From Burkholderiales bacterium (GTDB lineage: Bacteria; Pseudomonadota; Gammaproteobacteria; Burkholderiales; Burkholderiaceae_E): DNA of 40,211 nt. Location of the stretch: NCBI GenBank assembly GCA_026399835.1, contig JAPLQE010000009.1, positions 1 to 40,211 on the forward strand, written 5' to 3'. The translations under genes and the position numbers were made by a program. Shown here in pieces: positions 20,856 through 29,653 of the stretch (positions are counted from its first letter, which is position 1; the number at the start of each line of letters is the position of its first letter). The notes under the pieces are model-generated. The model searched no databases. It was not told the DNA's origin and saw nothing but the letters and a program-made list of their open reading frames with translations.

Positions 20856-22112
20856 GTGAAGTTCATCCACTGTTCCGACCTGCACGTCGACAGCCCGCTC
20901 GACGGCCTCGAGCGCTACCCCGGCGCACCGGTGGATGCGTTGCGAGGCGCCACGCGGGACGCCCTGGCCAACCTCGTCGACCTGGCCGTCGCGCGCGAGG
21001 TCGATTTCGTCGTCATCGCCGGGGACGTGTTCGACGGCGACTGGCGCGACATGAACACCGGGCTGTTCTTCAACGCACAGATGCGCCGCCTGGAGCGTGC
21101 CCGCATCCCGGTCTACCTGAAGAAGGGCAACCACGACGCGGCCAGCGAGATCACCCGCACGCTGGCGCTGCCCGACAACGTCCACGAGTTCCCGACCGGT
21201 CGCGCCGCGACCTTCCGCATCGACGCGCTCAAGGTGGCGCTGCACGGGCGCAGCTTCGCCGACCGGGCGGTGCCCGAGGACCTCGCCGCCGCCTACCCAG
21301 AGCCGGTTCCCGGCTGGTTCAACGTCGGCGTGCTGCACACCAGCCTCGCCGGCTACGCGTCGCACGACCCGTACGCCCCCACCTCGCTCGACACGCTGCG
21401 CGGCCGCGGCTACGACTACTGGGCCCTCGGCCACGTGCATGCGCGCGAGGTGCTGCAGGCCCGCGGCCCGCGCATCGTCTACTGCGGCAATTCCCAGGGC
21501 CGGCACGCCGGCGAGACCGGCGCCAAGGGCTGCGAGCTGGTCGAGGTGGTGGCGGGCGAGCTGCGCGCCGAGGCGGTGCCGCTCGACGTGCTGCGCTGGT
21601 CGGTGATCGCGTTGCCGATCGACGGGCTCGAGGAGGTCGCGGACCTGCGCCGCGCGGTCGAGTCGGCGATGCGCGAGGCGCACGAGGCCGGCGGTGGCCG
21701 GCTGTCGGCCTGGCGGCTGCGCCTCGAAGGCGAAGGCCCGCTGCACCGCTGGCTGTCGGCCGAGCCCGACACCGCACGGGCCGAGCTCTGCTCGATCGCC
21801 GATGCGGCCTCGGGCGGGCGGGCCTGGATCGAGAAGGTGCAGATGCGCTGCCGCGCACCGGCCGGCCTGCTGCGCCCCGGTCCGGACGATCCGCTGTCCG
21901 ACTGTCTGGCGCTGTCGGCGTCGTTGCGGGCCGATCCGGCGCGCCTGCGGGCCTTTGCCGACGGCTCGCTGCGCGAGCTGTTCGGCAAGCTGCCGCCGGC
22001 GCTGCGCACCGGCCCGCAGTCGGTCGGGCTCGATGATCCTGCCATGCTCGATGCGCTGCTCGGCGAGGCCGAGGCGCTGCTGCTCGAGCGGCTCGCACAG
22101 GCGGCCCGATGA
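20856..22112 (+). CDS. DNA repair exonuclease, SbcD/YhaO type
   Basis: 418 residues from a GTG at 20856. Calcineurin-like Mre11-family nuclease. Metal and catalytic motifs in order: DLHVD (Asp8, His10), AGDVFD (Asp57), GNHD (Asn92, His93, Asp94), HTS (His161) and LGHVH (His193, His195). The C-terminal part (about 240-418) matches YhaO-type proteins rather than classical SbcD. The partner is the YhaN-type ATPase encoded next, which starts 4 bases before this stop (ATGA), so the two subunits are coupled. The pair should bind and trim DNA ends in the cytosol. Confidence 0.92.
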   Translation: MKFIHCSDLHVDSPLDGLERYPGAPVDALRGATRDALANLVDLAVAREVDFVVIAGDVFDGDWRDMNTGLFFNAQMRRLERARIPVYLKKGNHDAASEITRTLALPDNVHEFPTGRAATFRIDALKVALHGRSFADRAVPEDLAAAYPEPVPGWFNVGVLHTSLAGYASHDPYAPTSLDTLRGRGYDYWALGHVHAREVLQARGPRIVYCGNSQGRHAGETGAKGCELVEVVAGELRAEAVPLDVLRWSVIALPIDGLEEVADLRRAVESAMREAHEAGGGRLSAWRLRLEGEGPLHRWLSAEPDTARAELCSIADAASGGRAWIEKVQMRCRAPAGLLRPGPDDPLSDCLALSASLRADPARLRAFADGSLRELFGKLPPALRTGPQSVGLDDPAMLDALLGEAEALLLERLAQAAR

Positions 22113-25100
22113 GGCTCGCCTCGATCCACCTGCGGTCCTACGGCCCCTTCGAGCGCGCGGTGCTCGACCTGGATGCGCCCCGCGCGGGTCTGCAGATCGT
22201 CCACGGCCCGAACGAGCGCGGCAAGAGCACGGCGCTGCGTGCGATCGGCGCGCTGCTGTTCGGCTTTCCCGCCCGCACCGAGGATGCCTTCGGTCGCGAC
22301 TACGCGACGCTGCGCGTCGGCGCGGTGATCGAGGACGACGGGCGGCGTCTCGCGCTCATGCGGCGCAAGGGCACGCAGCGCACGCTCTTCGAGTTCGACC
22401 CGGTCGGCGGCGACGAGCGGCCCGACCGGGTGGTCGAGCAGGCGGTGATCGACGGTCTGCTCGGCGGCATCGATGCCGCGCGCTTCGCGGCGATGCACGG
22501 CCTGGGCAGCGATCAGCTGCGCCAGGGCGGGCGCACGCTGCTCGACTCGGGCAGCGAGCTCGGCGCGACGCTCTTCGAGGCGGCCGGCGGCGTGCCGCGG
22601 CTGCGTGCGGTCGCCGCCGTGCTGAAGGCCGAGGCCGATGCGCTGTTCCTGCCCAACGGGCGCAATCCGCGACTGAACCTCGTGCTCGGCGAGCTCGCCG
22701 TCAGCACGGAGGCCGCGCGCGTGGCCGGGCTGCGGCCGCGCGACTGGGCCCGCCTGCGCGACGATCGCGACCGTGCGGACGCGTCGGTGCGCGGCATCGA
22801 CGCGCTGCTGCGGGACCTGCGCGAGCGGCTCGCCCGGGTCGACCGGCTGATCGGGCTCGCGCCGCAGGTGGCGCGGCTCGACGCGCTGCGCCGGCGCGTG
22901 GCCGAGCTCGACGACGCGCCGCGCCTCGAACCCGACGCGGGCGAGCGGCTGGCGGCATGGCGGCAGTCGCTCGAGGAGTCCGAGCGCGCCTGCGCCGACG
23001 CGCTCGCCGAGCGCGAGCGGCTGGCGTCGGCGATCGACCTGCTGCAGCCCTCGCAGCCCCATCTCGATGCCGCCGCCGGCATCGTGCTGCTCGGCGCGCG
23101 TCTCGACGAGCTCGAGGCGCTGCGTCGCGACCGGCCGGCGCTGGCGGTGGCCGAGGAGGCCGCGACCCTCGCGCTGCGGCGCGCCCTCGCCGCGATCGAT
23201 CCCGAGGGCGCCGCGGGGCTCGCGATGCCGGCGCAGCTCGCCGCGCGCGCCGAGACCCTGTCGCCGCCGCGAGCGGTGGTCACCGAGGCGCGCCGGCTCG
23301 CCGCCGCACGCCGTGCCCTCGACGGCCGGCGCACCGATGCGGCGGCGGCCCGCGAGCTGGCCGAGCGCGCGCTCGAGCGCGCGCGCGCCGCGCTGCAGGC
23401 GACGCAGGCGCCGGTCGATGGCTCGGTGCTCGCTGCGGCGCTCGAGGCGGTCGCCGCCGACGGCGACCTCGAGCGCCGCGCCGCGACGCTGCGCGCCCGG
23501 CTCGACGCCGAGGACGCCGCGCTGGCCGCCCAGGCGGCGGCGCTCGGCGAGCCCGACGTCCGGGCGCTGGCGCGGCTCGCGCTGCCGTCGGCGCCCGAGA
23601 TCGAGCGTGCGGCGCAGGGCGCGCGGGCGCGGCACGCCGGCCTCGACGCCCTGCGCGAGCGGATCGCCGCGGCGCTCGACGAAGCCGCGCCGCTGCGTGC
23701 GGCGCGCGAGGCCCTCGTCGGGCAGCGGGCGCTGGTGAGCCGCGAAGCGCTCCTCGCCGCCCGCGCCGCGCGCGAGGCCGCCTGGCCGATGCGCGCTTCG
23801 ACGACGCGGCCCGGATCGCCGAGCTCGAGTCCCTCGCGCTGCGCATCGCCGCCACCGACGCGCGCATCGCCACGCTGCGCGAGGCGCTCGCCCAGGCCGA
23901 GGCGACCCAGGCCGAGGCCGATCGCGCGTGGCGTGCGCGGCTCGAGGCCGACCGCCTGCCGCCGCTCGAGGCGGCCGACTGGCCGGACCGCATCGCCCGT
24001 CACGCGCGCGTGCTCGATGCACTGCGGGCCCGCGACGAGCTCGCCGTCGAGCTGCATGCGGTGGAGGCGGGCATCGCCCGCCACCTCGGCTTGCTGGACG
24101 AGGCCTGGCAGGCGCTGCGGCGCCAGCCCCCCGCGCTGCCCACGCTGGCCGGCCGGCTCGCGCACGGCCGAGCGCTGATCGACGAGACGCGTCTCGCGTC
24201 CGGCGAGCACCGCCGGCTGAGCGATGCGCACGAGCGCGACCTGCAGGACCTGGCCGCGCGCAGCTCGACGCTCGCCGGGCTCGACGAGGCGCTCGCCGCT
24301 GCGGCGCCGGCCTGGGCCGCGGTCGCCACCGCGCTTGCCCTCGAGGCCGATGCCGGCTGTGCCGCGCTCGAGGCCCGGCTCGAGGCCTTCGACATGCTGC
24401 GCGACGCCCTCGTGGCCTGGGAAGAGGCCGCGCGCGGGCGGCGGATCGCCGACGACCGGCTCGAGGCCTTCCGCGCCGAGGCCGCCGCGCTCGCGCAGCG
24501 TCTGGGCGTGGCGGCGCCCGAGCGCGACGCGCAGCCCGCGTTCGTCGCCGGCTGCGGCACGGCTCTCGCCGAGGCGCAGCAGGCGCGCGAAGTGCGCGTG
24601 CGGCTGAAGGGCGAGCTGGCGACGCTGCAGACCGGCCTGGCGGCTGCCGGCCGGCGCCGCGACGAAGCCCTCGCCGGGCTCGAGGCGCTGCGTCTCCAGG
24701 CCGGTGTCGGCGATGTCGCGCTGCTGGCCGACGCGGTGCTGCGCAGCGATGCGCGCCGCGCCGCGCTCGGCGAGGCCGAGCGTACCGAGGCCACCGTGCG
24801 TGCCGCCACCGGCGCGGCCCACGAGCTGCTCCTCGCCGAGGTCGCGGCCTCCGACGAGGCGGCCTGGCTCGCCGAGCGCGAGGCGCTGGCCCGGTCGATC
24901 GCCGAACAGGCGTCCGGCCGCGATGCCGCGCTGGCCGAGCGCACCCGCGCGCAGGCCGCGCTCGACGAGGCTGACGGCGACGGCGCGGCCTCGCGTGCGG
25001 CCGAGGCGGTGCGCGAGCGGCTCGCCGCATCGGCGCGGCTGGCGGTCGACGTCGCGCGGCTGCGGCTCGCTCGCGAGCTGCTCGAGCAGGCCGTGCAGCG

Positions 25101-25566
25101 CCACGCGCAGCGTGTGCAGGGACCGCTGCTCGCAGCGGCCTCGCGCTGGTTCGCGCGGATCACCGGCGGTCGCTGGGTAGCGCTGCGGCCCGACTGGGCC
25201 GGCGACCGGCAGGTGCTGCTCGCCGAGCGCGACGACGGCACGCGGCTGCTGGTGGAGCAGCTGAGCGAGGGCACGGCCGATGCGCTGTTCCTCGCGCTGA
25301 GGCTGGCCGCGATCGACGTGCGCCTGGGCGCGGCGCCGCCGGTGCCGCTGCTGCTCGACGACGTGCTGATGACCTTCGACGACGGGCGCGCGGCGCGCAC
25401 GCTGCAGGGACTGGCCGAGCTCGGCGAGCGCAACCAGGTGGTGTACTTCACGCACCATGCGCACCTGGTCGACCTCGCCCGCAGCGTGCTGCCGGCGGGG
25501 GCGGTGTCGGTCACCGAGCTGCGCCAGGGCCCGCCCGAGCCGGCGGCCGACGCCGAGGCGGCCTGA
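22109..25566 (+). pseudogene. SMC-like ATPase, SbcC/YhaN type, frameshifted
   Basis: About 1150 codons in two frames. The first (from ATG 22109) has YGPFERAVLDLDAPRAG and the Walker A GPNERGKST at about 33-41, then a long Ala/Arg/Glu coiled coil. At about 23783-23788 it leaves frame: after AREAAW it becomes Ser/Pro-rich and runs shadow-like to 24178, while the next frame picks up ADARFDDAARIAELESL. The second frame carries coiled coil, the signature LSEGTADALFLALRL, Walker B LLLDDVLMTFDD and THHAHLV, ending at 25566. Homologues usually have about 30 residues between the AREAAW and LADARFDD segments, so an out-of-frame deletion across a repeated CTGG is likely. As read, no full ATPase is made. 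Confidence 0.82.
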
Positions 25567-25569
25567 GCG

Positions 25570-26595
25570 ATGGACCGCACCGAACGCTTCTACCAGATCG
25601 ACCAGCTGCTGCAGTCGGGCCGTGCGGTGCCGATCGAGCGTTTCCTCGAGTCGCTGTCGGTGTCGCGCGCCACCTTCAAGCGCGACCTCGAGTACATGCG
25701 CGACCGGCTGAATGCGCCGATCGAGTGGGACCGCTTCGAGGGCGGCTACCGCTATGCCGAGCCCTCGGGCGGGCCGGCCTTCGCACTGCCGGGGCTGTGG
25801 TTCAACGCGTCCGAGGCGCATGCGCTGCTGATGATGCAGCAGCTGCTCGCCGAACTGCAGCCCGGTCTGCTCGGTGCGCAGGTCAGGCCGCTGCAGGCGC
25901 GGCTGCGGGCGCTGCTGGGCAGCGCCGACCACAGTGCCGAGGAGGTCGAGCAGCGCGTGCGGATCGTGACCGCGGCGCGCCGCAGGCTCGCCGTCCAGCA
26001 CTTCGAGACCGTCGCCTCGGCCACGCTCGGGCGGCGCCGGCTGCGCCTGGCCCACTATTCGCGCCAGTCCGACGAGACCACCGAGCGCGACGTCTCGCCG
26101 CAGCAGCTCGTCTTCTATCGCGAGAACTGGTACCTGGTCGCCTGGTGCCACCTGCGACAGGACATCCGCAGCTTCTCGATCGACGCGATCGTCCGTGCCG
26201 AGCCGCTGGACACCGCCGCCCGCGACGTCGAGCGGGCCGCGCTCGCCGAGGTCATGGAGAGCGGCTACGGCATCTTCTCCGGACGCGAGGTGACCTGGGC
26301 GAGCCTGCGCTTCGCGCCCGAGCGGGCGCGCTGGGTCTCGGCCGAGGTCTGGCATCCGCAGCAGCGCGGCCGCTTCGACGAGGCCGGACGCTGGGTGCTC
26401 GAGCTGCCGTACAACGATCCGCGCGAGCTGATGATGGAGGTCCTCAAGCACGGCGCCTCGGTCGAGGTGCTGGCGCCCGACGCGCTGCGCGATCGGGTCG
26501 CGGCGGAGCTCGAGACGGCGCTCGATGGTTACCGCCGCGCGGCCGCGGCCCGCCTGGAGCAGGATCTGCTCGCGCAGGACATCGCGGCCGACTGA
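25570..26595 (+). CDS. WYL-domain transcriptional regulator
   Basis: 341 residues. The N-terminal winged helix (about 1-62) is the HTH_11/DeoR-like type: RFYQIDQLLQSGRAVPIERF, then SVSRATFKRDLEYMRDRL. The WYL domain at about 145-210 contains ENWYLVAWCHLRQDIRSFSI, where Trp-Tyr-Leu and the following Arg residues form the presumed ligand pocket. The WCX C-terminal extension follows (about 235-330). WYL regulators often control DNA-repair and defence loci and can bind single-stranded DNA or nucleotides. The ATG is four bases after the ATPase gene's stop, so it belongs to the same operon. Confidence 0.92.
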   Translation: MDRTERFYQIDQLLQSGRAVPIERFLESLSVSRATFKRDLEYMRDRLNAPIEWDRFEGGYRYAEPSGGPAFALPGLWFNASEAHALLMMQQLLAELQPGLLGAQVRPLQARLRALLGSADHSAEEVEQRVRIVTAARRRLAVQHFETVASATLGRRRLRLAHYSRQSDETTERDVSPQQLVFYRENWYLVAWCHLRQDIRSFSIDAIVRAEPLDTAARDVERAALAEVMESGYGIFSGREVTWASLRFAPERARWVSAEVWHPQQRGRFDEAGRWVLELPYNDPRELMMEVLKHGASVEVLAPDALRDRVAAELETALDGYRRAAAARLEQDLLAQDIAAD

Positions 26596-26627
26596 ATCGA
26601 GATCCCTGATCGGGGCGCCACTGCGCC

Positions 26628-26646
26628 TGGCTCACCTCACGAGCCA
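26628..26646. promoter_or_regulatory. Second TGGCTC-N7-GAGCCA palindrome
   Basis: TGGCTC (26628-26633), seven bases, GAGCCA (26641-26646). Same arms and spacing as at 20781-20799, but without the longer arms. It lies 33 bases after the WYL stop and 42 bases before the next small gene. Confidence 0.45.
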
Positions 26647-26688
26647 TCGGCCGCCCATCCTGGACAGGTCGTCCCCAGGAGCCTCCCG

Positions 26689-26949
26689 ATGACCCGTCAC
26701 CCCGTCGCCGCCGCCCCCCGCCCGCTGCTCGCGCTGTTCTCCGACGCCGTGCTGGAACTGCTCGATCCGTCCCGTCCGCCCGAGCGCGCCGCCCGGTCGG
26801 CCACGGGCGGGGGCCGCGGCTATGCGGCGTTCGAGGCCCCGACGTACCAGCGCCGGGGCATCCGCATCGCCGGCCTCGAGGATGCCCCGGTCGCGGCGAC
26901 GGCGCCCGCAACCGCCCCCGTCGCCACCCGCGCGTCGGCGGGCGCCTGA
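26689..26949 (+). CDS. Small hypothetical protein
   Basis: 86 residues; not recognised. The ATG is preceded by CAGGAGCC at a good distance. No signal peptide or membrane segment. Residues 1-33 look structured (RPLLALFSDAVLELLDPSRP), the middle is Gly-rich, then AAFEAPTYQRRGIRIAGLED; the tail is Ala/Thr/Pro-rich. The TGGCTC-N7-GAGCCA palindrome sits upstream, which may place it under the same control as the nuclease operon. Confidence 0.5.
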   Translation: MTRHPVAAAPRPLLALFSDAVLELLDPSRPPERAARSATGGGRGYAAFEAPTYQRRGIRIAGLEDAPVAATAPATAPVATRASAGA

Positions 26950-27031
26950 TGCGGCGCGAGCCCGCCGCACTCGGCCGCCGCCGACTCGGTGACGGGGCGT
27001 CGTCCGCCCGGGCGCGGGCAGCCGGACGGAA

Positions 27032-27820
27032 TCAGGGGCGGGATGCCTGGCGCGGAACCGCAGCCACGCTCGTCTCGGTCCACGTCGCAAGCTCGTCGAG
27101 CAGCTCGGTGACCGCGACGTTCGCGGCCCGTGCCGCGCCCTTCGCATCCCGCGAGCCGACGCTGGCGGTGCGCGAGAACGTGCGGCGGGCGGCGATCGTG
27201 CGGGTGTGCCAGTCGAGGAGCTCCGCGGTGAGGCCGAGCCTGAGCACGCCCGGCGAGACCGAGTCGTCGTGCATCAGCTCGTCGAGCCTCAGGCTGAGCA
27301 CCTGGTCGCCGCGCACACCGGCCACCGTCTGCGCCACCGCCCTGAAGCCGCCCCCCTGCGCGAGCCGCGCCTCGGCCAGCGACACGATCCGGCGCCCCGG
27401 ACGTTCGCTCCAGTTCGAGTACTGGTAGTACGCACGGCTGGCGCCGTCGCGGGTGAAGACGATGCGGTCGCTGTCGAAGAGGGCCTGGGTCGCGCCGTAG
27501 GTCAGCAGCAGCGTTCGGTCGACCCGAGGCGGCGTCGAGGCCGATACCGATACCGCCGGTGGCGCCGGCCGCAGGTCCTCGATCACGTAGAAGTCGAAGC
27601 GCGGCGCGGTGCTGGTCAATGCGCCGCAGCCGGCGACGCCGGCGAGCGGCAGTGCGGCCAGCGCGGCACCGGCGCGCAGCAGCGCGCGTCGCGAGCGGCC
27701 GCCTGCCGTACTCCGGGTCCCCACGCCAGTCCCCCTTCCAGTCCCCACGCTGCGGCCCTCATCGCAGACCTCATCGCGGTCGCCAACGCCGCCATCGCCG
27801 CGCCCGGTGCCCGTCCTCAT
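27032..27820 (-). CDS. ABC-transport auxiliary lipoprotein (PqiC-like)
   Basis: 262 residues from an ATG overlapping the mlaD-like stop (ATGA). A GTG at 27724 with a strong upstream GGAAGGGGG would give 230 residues and a more normal signal peptide, and may be the real start. The lipoprotein signal RRALLRAGAALAALPLAGVA ends at the lipobox Cys (AGCGAL). The mature part matches the outer-membrane PqiC/ABC auxiliary family: FDFYVIEDLRPAPP, YYQYSNWSERPGRRIVSLAE, GDQVLSLRLDELMHDD and a conserved RTFSRTASV. It likely anchors the MCE system at the outer membrane. Fourth gene of the operon. Confidence 0.85.
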   Translation of the reverse strand: MRTGTGRGDGGVGDRDEVCDEGRSVGTGRGTGVGTRSTAGGRSRRALLRAGAALAALPLAGVAGCGALTSTAPRFDFYVIEDLRPAPPAVSVSASTPPRVDRTLLLTYGATQALFDSDRIVFTRDGASRAYYQYSNWSERPGRRIVSLAEARLAQGGGFRAVAQTVAGVRGDQVLSLRLDELMHDDSVSPGVLRLGLTAELLDWHTRTIAARRTFSRTASVGSRDAKGAARAANVAVTELLDELATWTETSVAAVPRQASRP

Positions 27821-28821
27821 CGCCGATCCTCCTCGCCCGGGCCCATCTGACGGGTGCTCGGGCCGAGCAGCAGCGCCTTCGGATCCTGCAGCCGGTCGAG
27901 GGTGCGCGTGATCAGCTCGACGCTCGATCGCAGCTCTTCGCTGGTCGCGCGCAGCTCGTGCACGCCGATGTCGACCGCATCGTCGGCCCGCCGGGCCAGG
28001 CCGCCGGTGTCGCGCTCGAGCCGCTGCACGGCCGAGAGCAGCTCGCGCTCGAGCGACTGGCTGCTGCGCGTGAACTCGCGCAGCGTGGTCTGCGCCTCGC
28101 GCAGTGCCTCGCCCGCATTGCGCCCGACGGGCTCGACGGTGCTCGCCACGCGATCGACCGCCTGCGAGATCTCGCGGCTCGACCGTGCGAACGCGTCGGC
28201 GGTGCGGCGGACGCTCTTCGCGGTGTCGTCGAGCGTATCGAGCCGCTTGCTCAGTCCGGTGGACAGGTCGCGCACGGCGGTCAGTGCGTCGGCGACCGCC
28301 TGCTGGTTCTGCGGACCGAGCACGCGATTCAGGTTGTCGAGCGCGGTGTCGGCCTGCACCGCGAGCCGGCTGACCGCGTCGGCGATCTGGTCGAGGTTCG
28401 AGGTGCCCTCGGGGATGACCGGATAGCGCTCGCCCGCGGCCACCGCGACCAGCTCGGGGCCCGGGGTACCGGGCGTCTCGAGGTTGATCCGCGCGATGCC
28501 GGTGAGGACGTTGCGGGCGACGACCGCGGTGGTGTTCTCGCTGACCGGGGTCTCGCGGGCGACGCGCACCTTGACCGCCACACGGTTGATGTTGGCGCGC
28601 GCGATCGTGTAGTCCTCGACGCGGCCGACCTTCACGCCGCGCATGTTCACGTCGCCGCCGATCTGCAGGCCCTCGAGCGACTGGCGCTCGAAGTACACCG
28701 TGTAGAACCGGTAGTCGGACGCACGGCCCGAACTGGTGAGCCAGACGAACACCGCGATCGCGGCGACGATCAGCGCCAGCAGCACGGCGCCGATCATGGT
28801 GTATCGGGCTTCAGGCTCCAT
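27817..28821 (-). CDS. mlaD: MCE/MlaD-family periplasmic lipid-transport protein
   Basis: 334 residues. A single N-terminal transmembrane helix (about 8-29, YTMIGAVLLALIVAAIAVFV), then one MCE domain at about 38-118 (YTVYFERQSLEGLQIGGDVN, MRGVKVGRVEDYTI). After that comes a long helical region (about 150-300) full of Ser/Thr/Arg heptads, longer than E. coli MlaD and more like PqiB/YebT-type or Burkholderia MCE proteins. MCE rings form a tunnel for phospholipids between the membranes. The ATG overlaps the ATPase gene's end by 11 bases and the stop overlaps the lipoprotein start. Confidence 0.92.
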   Translation of the reverse strand: MEPEARYTMIGAVLLALIVAAIAVFVWLTSSGRASDYRFYTVYFERQSLEGLQIGGDVNMRGVKVGRVEDYTIARANINRVAVKVRVARETPVSENTTAVVARNVLTGIARINLETPGTPGPELVAVAAGERYPVIPEGTSNLDQIADAVSRLAVQADTALDNLNRVLGPQNQQAVADALTAVRDLSTGLSKRLDTLDDTAKSVRRTADAFARSSREISQAVDRVASTVEPVGRNAGEALREAQTTLREFTRSSQSLERELLSAVQRLERDTGGLARRADDAVDIGVHELRATSEELRSSVELITRTLDRLQDPKALLLGPSTRQMGPGEEDRR

Positions 28822-29653
28822 CGCGCTTCACGGGGGCGGCCGGGTCGGAGGGGGAGGGCGCGGCCGAGGTGGCGCGCGACGAGAAGTACGATTGTATCCA
28901 CGGGTCGTCGACGCGAACGACCTCGTCGAGCGACCCGTCGGCGATCACGCGGCCGCGGCCGAGCACCACGACCCGCCGTGCGATGCCGAACAGCGTGTCG
29001 AGGTCGTGCGTCACCACCAGCACGGTGATGCCGAGGTCCCGGTTCAGGAACGCGAGCAGCGCGTCGAACGCGCGCGCGGTGATCGGGTCCAGGCCCGAGG
29101 TCGGCTCGTCGAGGAACAGCACCTCGGGCTCGAGGGCGAGCGCACGCGCGATCGCCGCGCGCTTCCTCATGCCGCCCGAGAGCTGGCTCGGCAGCTTGGC
29201 GCCGGCGTCCGGAGGCAGCCCGGCGAGCGCGAGCCGCAGCTGCACCAGCTGATCGACGATCGCCTCGGGCAGGTCGAGGTGCTCGCGCAGCGGCGTCGCG
29301 ACGTTGGTGGCGACGTCGAGCGAGGAGAACAGCGCGCCCTCCTGGAACATCATCCCGAAGCGTCGCCGCACCGCCGCGAGCGCAGCCTGCGGCGCGCGCC
29401 AGACGTCGGTCCCGAGCAGCCTCACCTCGCCCGCATCGGGCCGGTGCAGCCCGATGATCTCGCGCAGCAGCACCGACTTGCCGCTGCCGCTGCCGCCGAT
29501 CAGCGCCACCAGGTCGCCGCGGCGCACGTCGAGGTCGAGGCCGTCGTGCACCACCTGGCTGCCGAAGCGGGTGGTGACGCCGCGCAGCTCGACCACGGTC
29601 TCGATGGGCGCGCCATCGCCGTCGCCCACCGTGACGACCGGGCCCGCGCTCAC
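28811..29653 (-). CDS. mlaF: ABC transporter ATP-binding protein (MlaF-type)
   Basis: 280 residues from a GTG that overlaps the permease stop (GTGA). Walker A GGSGSGKS, Q-loop MMFQEGALFSSLDV, signature LSGGMRKRAAIARAL, Walker B VLFLDEPTSGLDP and switch His in VVTHDLDTL are all present. The FQEGALFSS stretch is characteristic of MlaF-type ATPases. It powers lipid movement by the MCE complex at the inner membrane. The C-terminal 20 residues are Ser/Ala/Pro-rich and variable. Position between permease and MCE gene matches the usual order. Confidence 0.94.
   Translation of the reverse strand: MSAGPVVTVGDGDGAPIETVVELRGVTTRFGSQVVHDGLDLDVRRGDLVALIGGSGSGKSVLLREIIGLHRPDAGEVRLLGTDVWRAPQAALAAVRRRFGMMFQEGALFSSLDVATNVATPLREHLDLPEAIVDQLVQLRLALAGLPPDAGAKLPSQLSGGMRKRAAIARALALEPEVLFLDEPTSGLDPITARAFDALLAFLNRDLGITVLVVTHDLDTLFGIARRVVVLGRGRVIADGSLDEVVRVDDPWIQSYFSSRATSAAPSPSDPAAPVKRDGA

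Noticed and set aside
23770-23800. Programmed ribosomal frameshift in the YhaN-type gene
   Set aside because: No slippery heptamer or downstream pseudoknot was evident, and apparently about 30 conserved residues are missing, which favours a deletion.
22513-26451. A 1312-codon open frame on the minus strand opposite the nuclease operon
   Set aside because: Composition is that of an antisense shadow in GC-rich DNA (Arg, Gly, His, Gln rich, no domains); the plus strand carries clear YhaN and WYL motifs.
27725-27820. The first 32 codons of the PqiC-like gene as an extra domain
   Set aside because: Gly/Thr/Arg/Asp low complexity before a normal lipoprotein signal; more likely untranslated, given the GTG with a strong ribosome-binding site at 27724.
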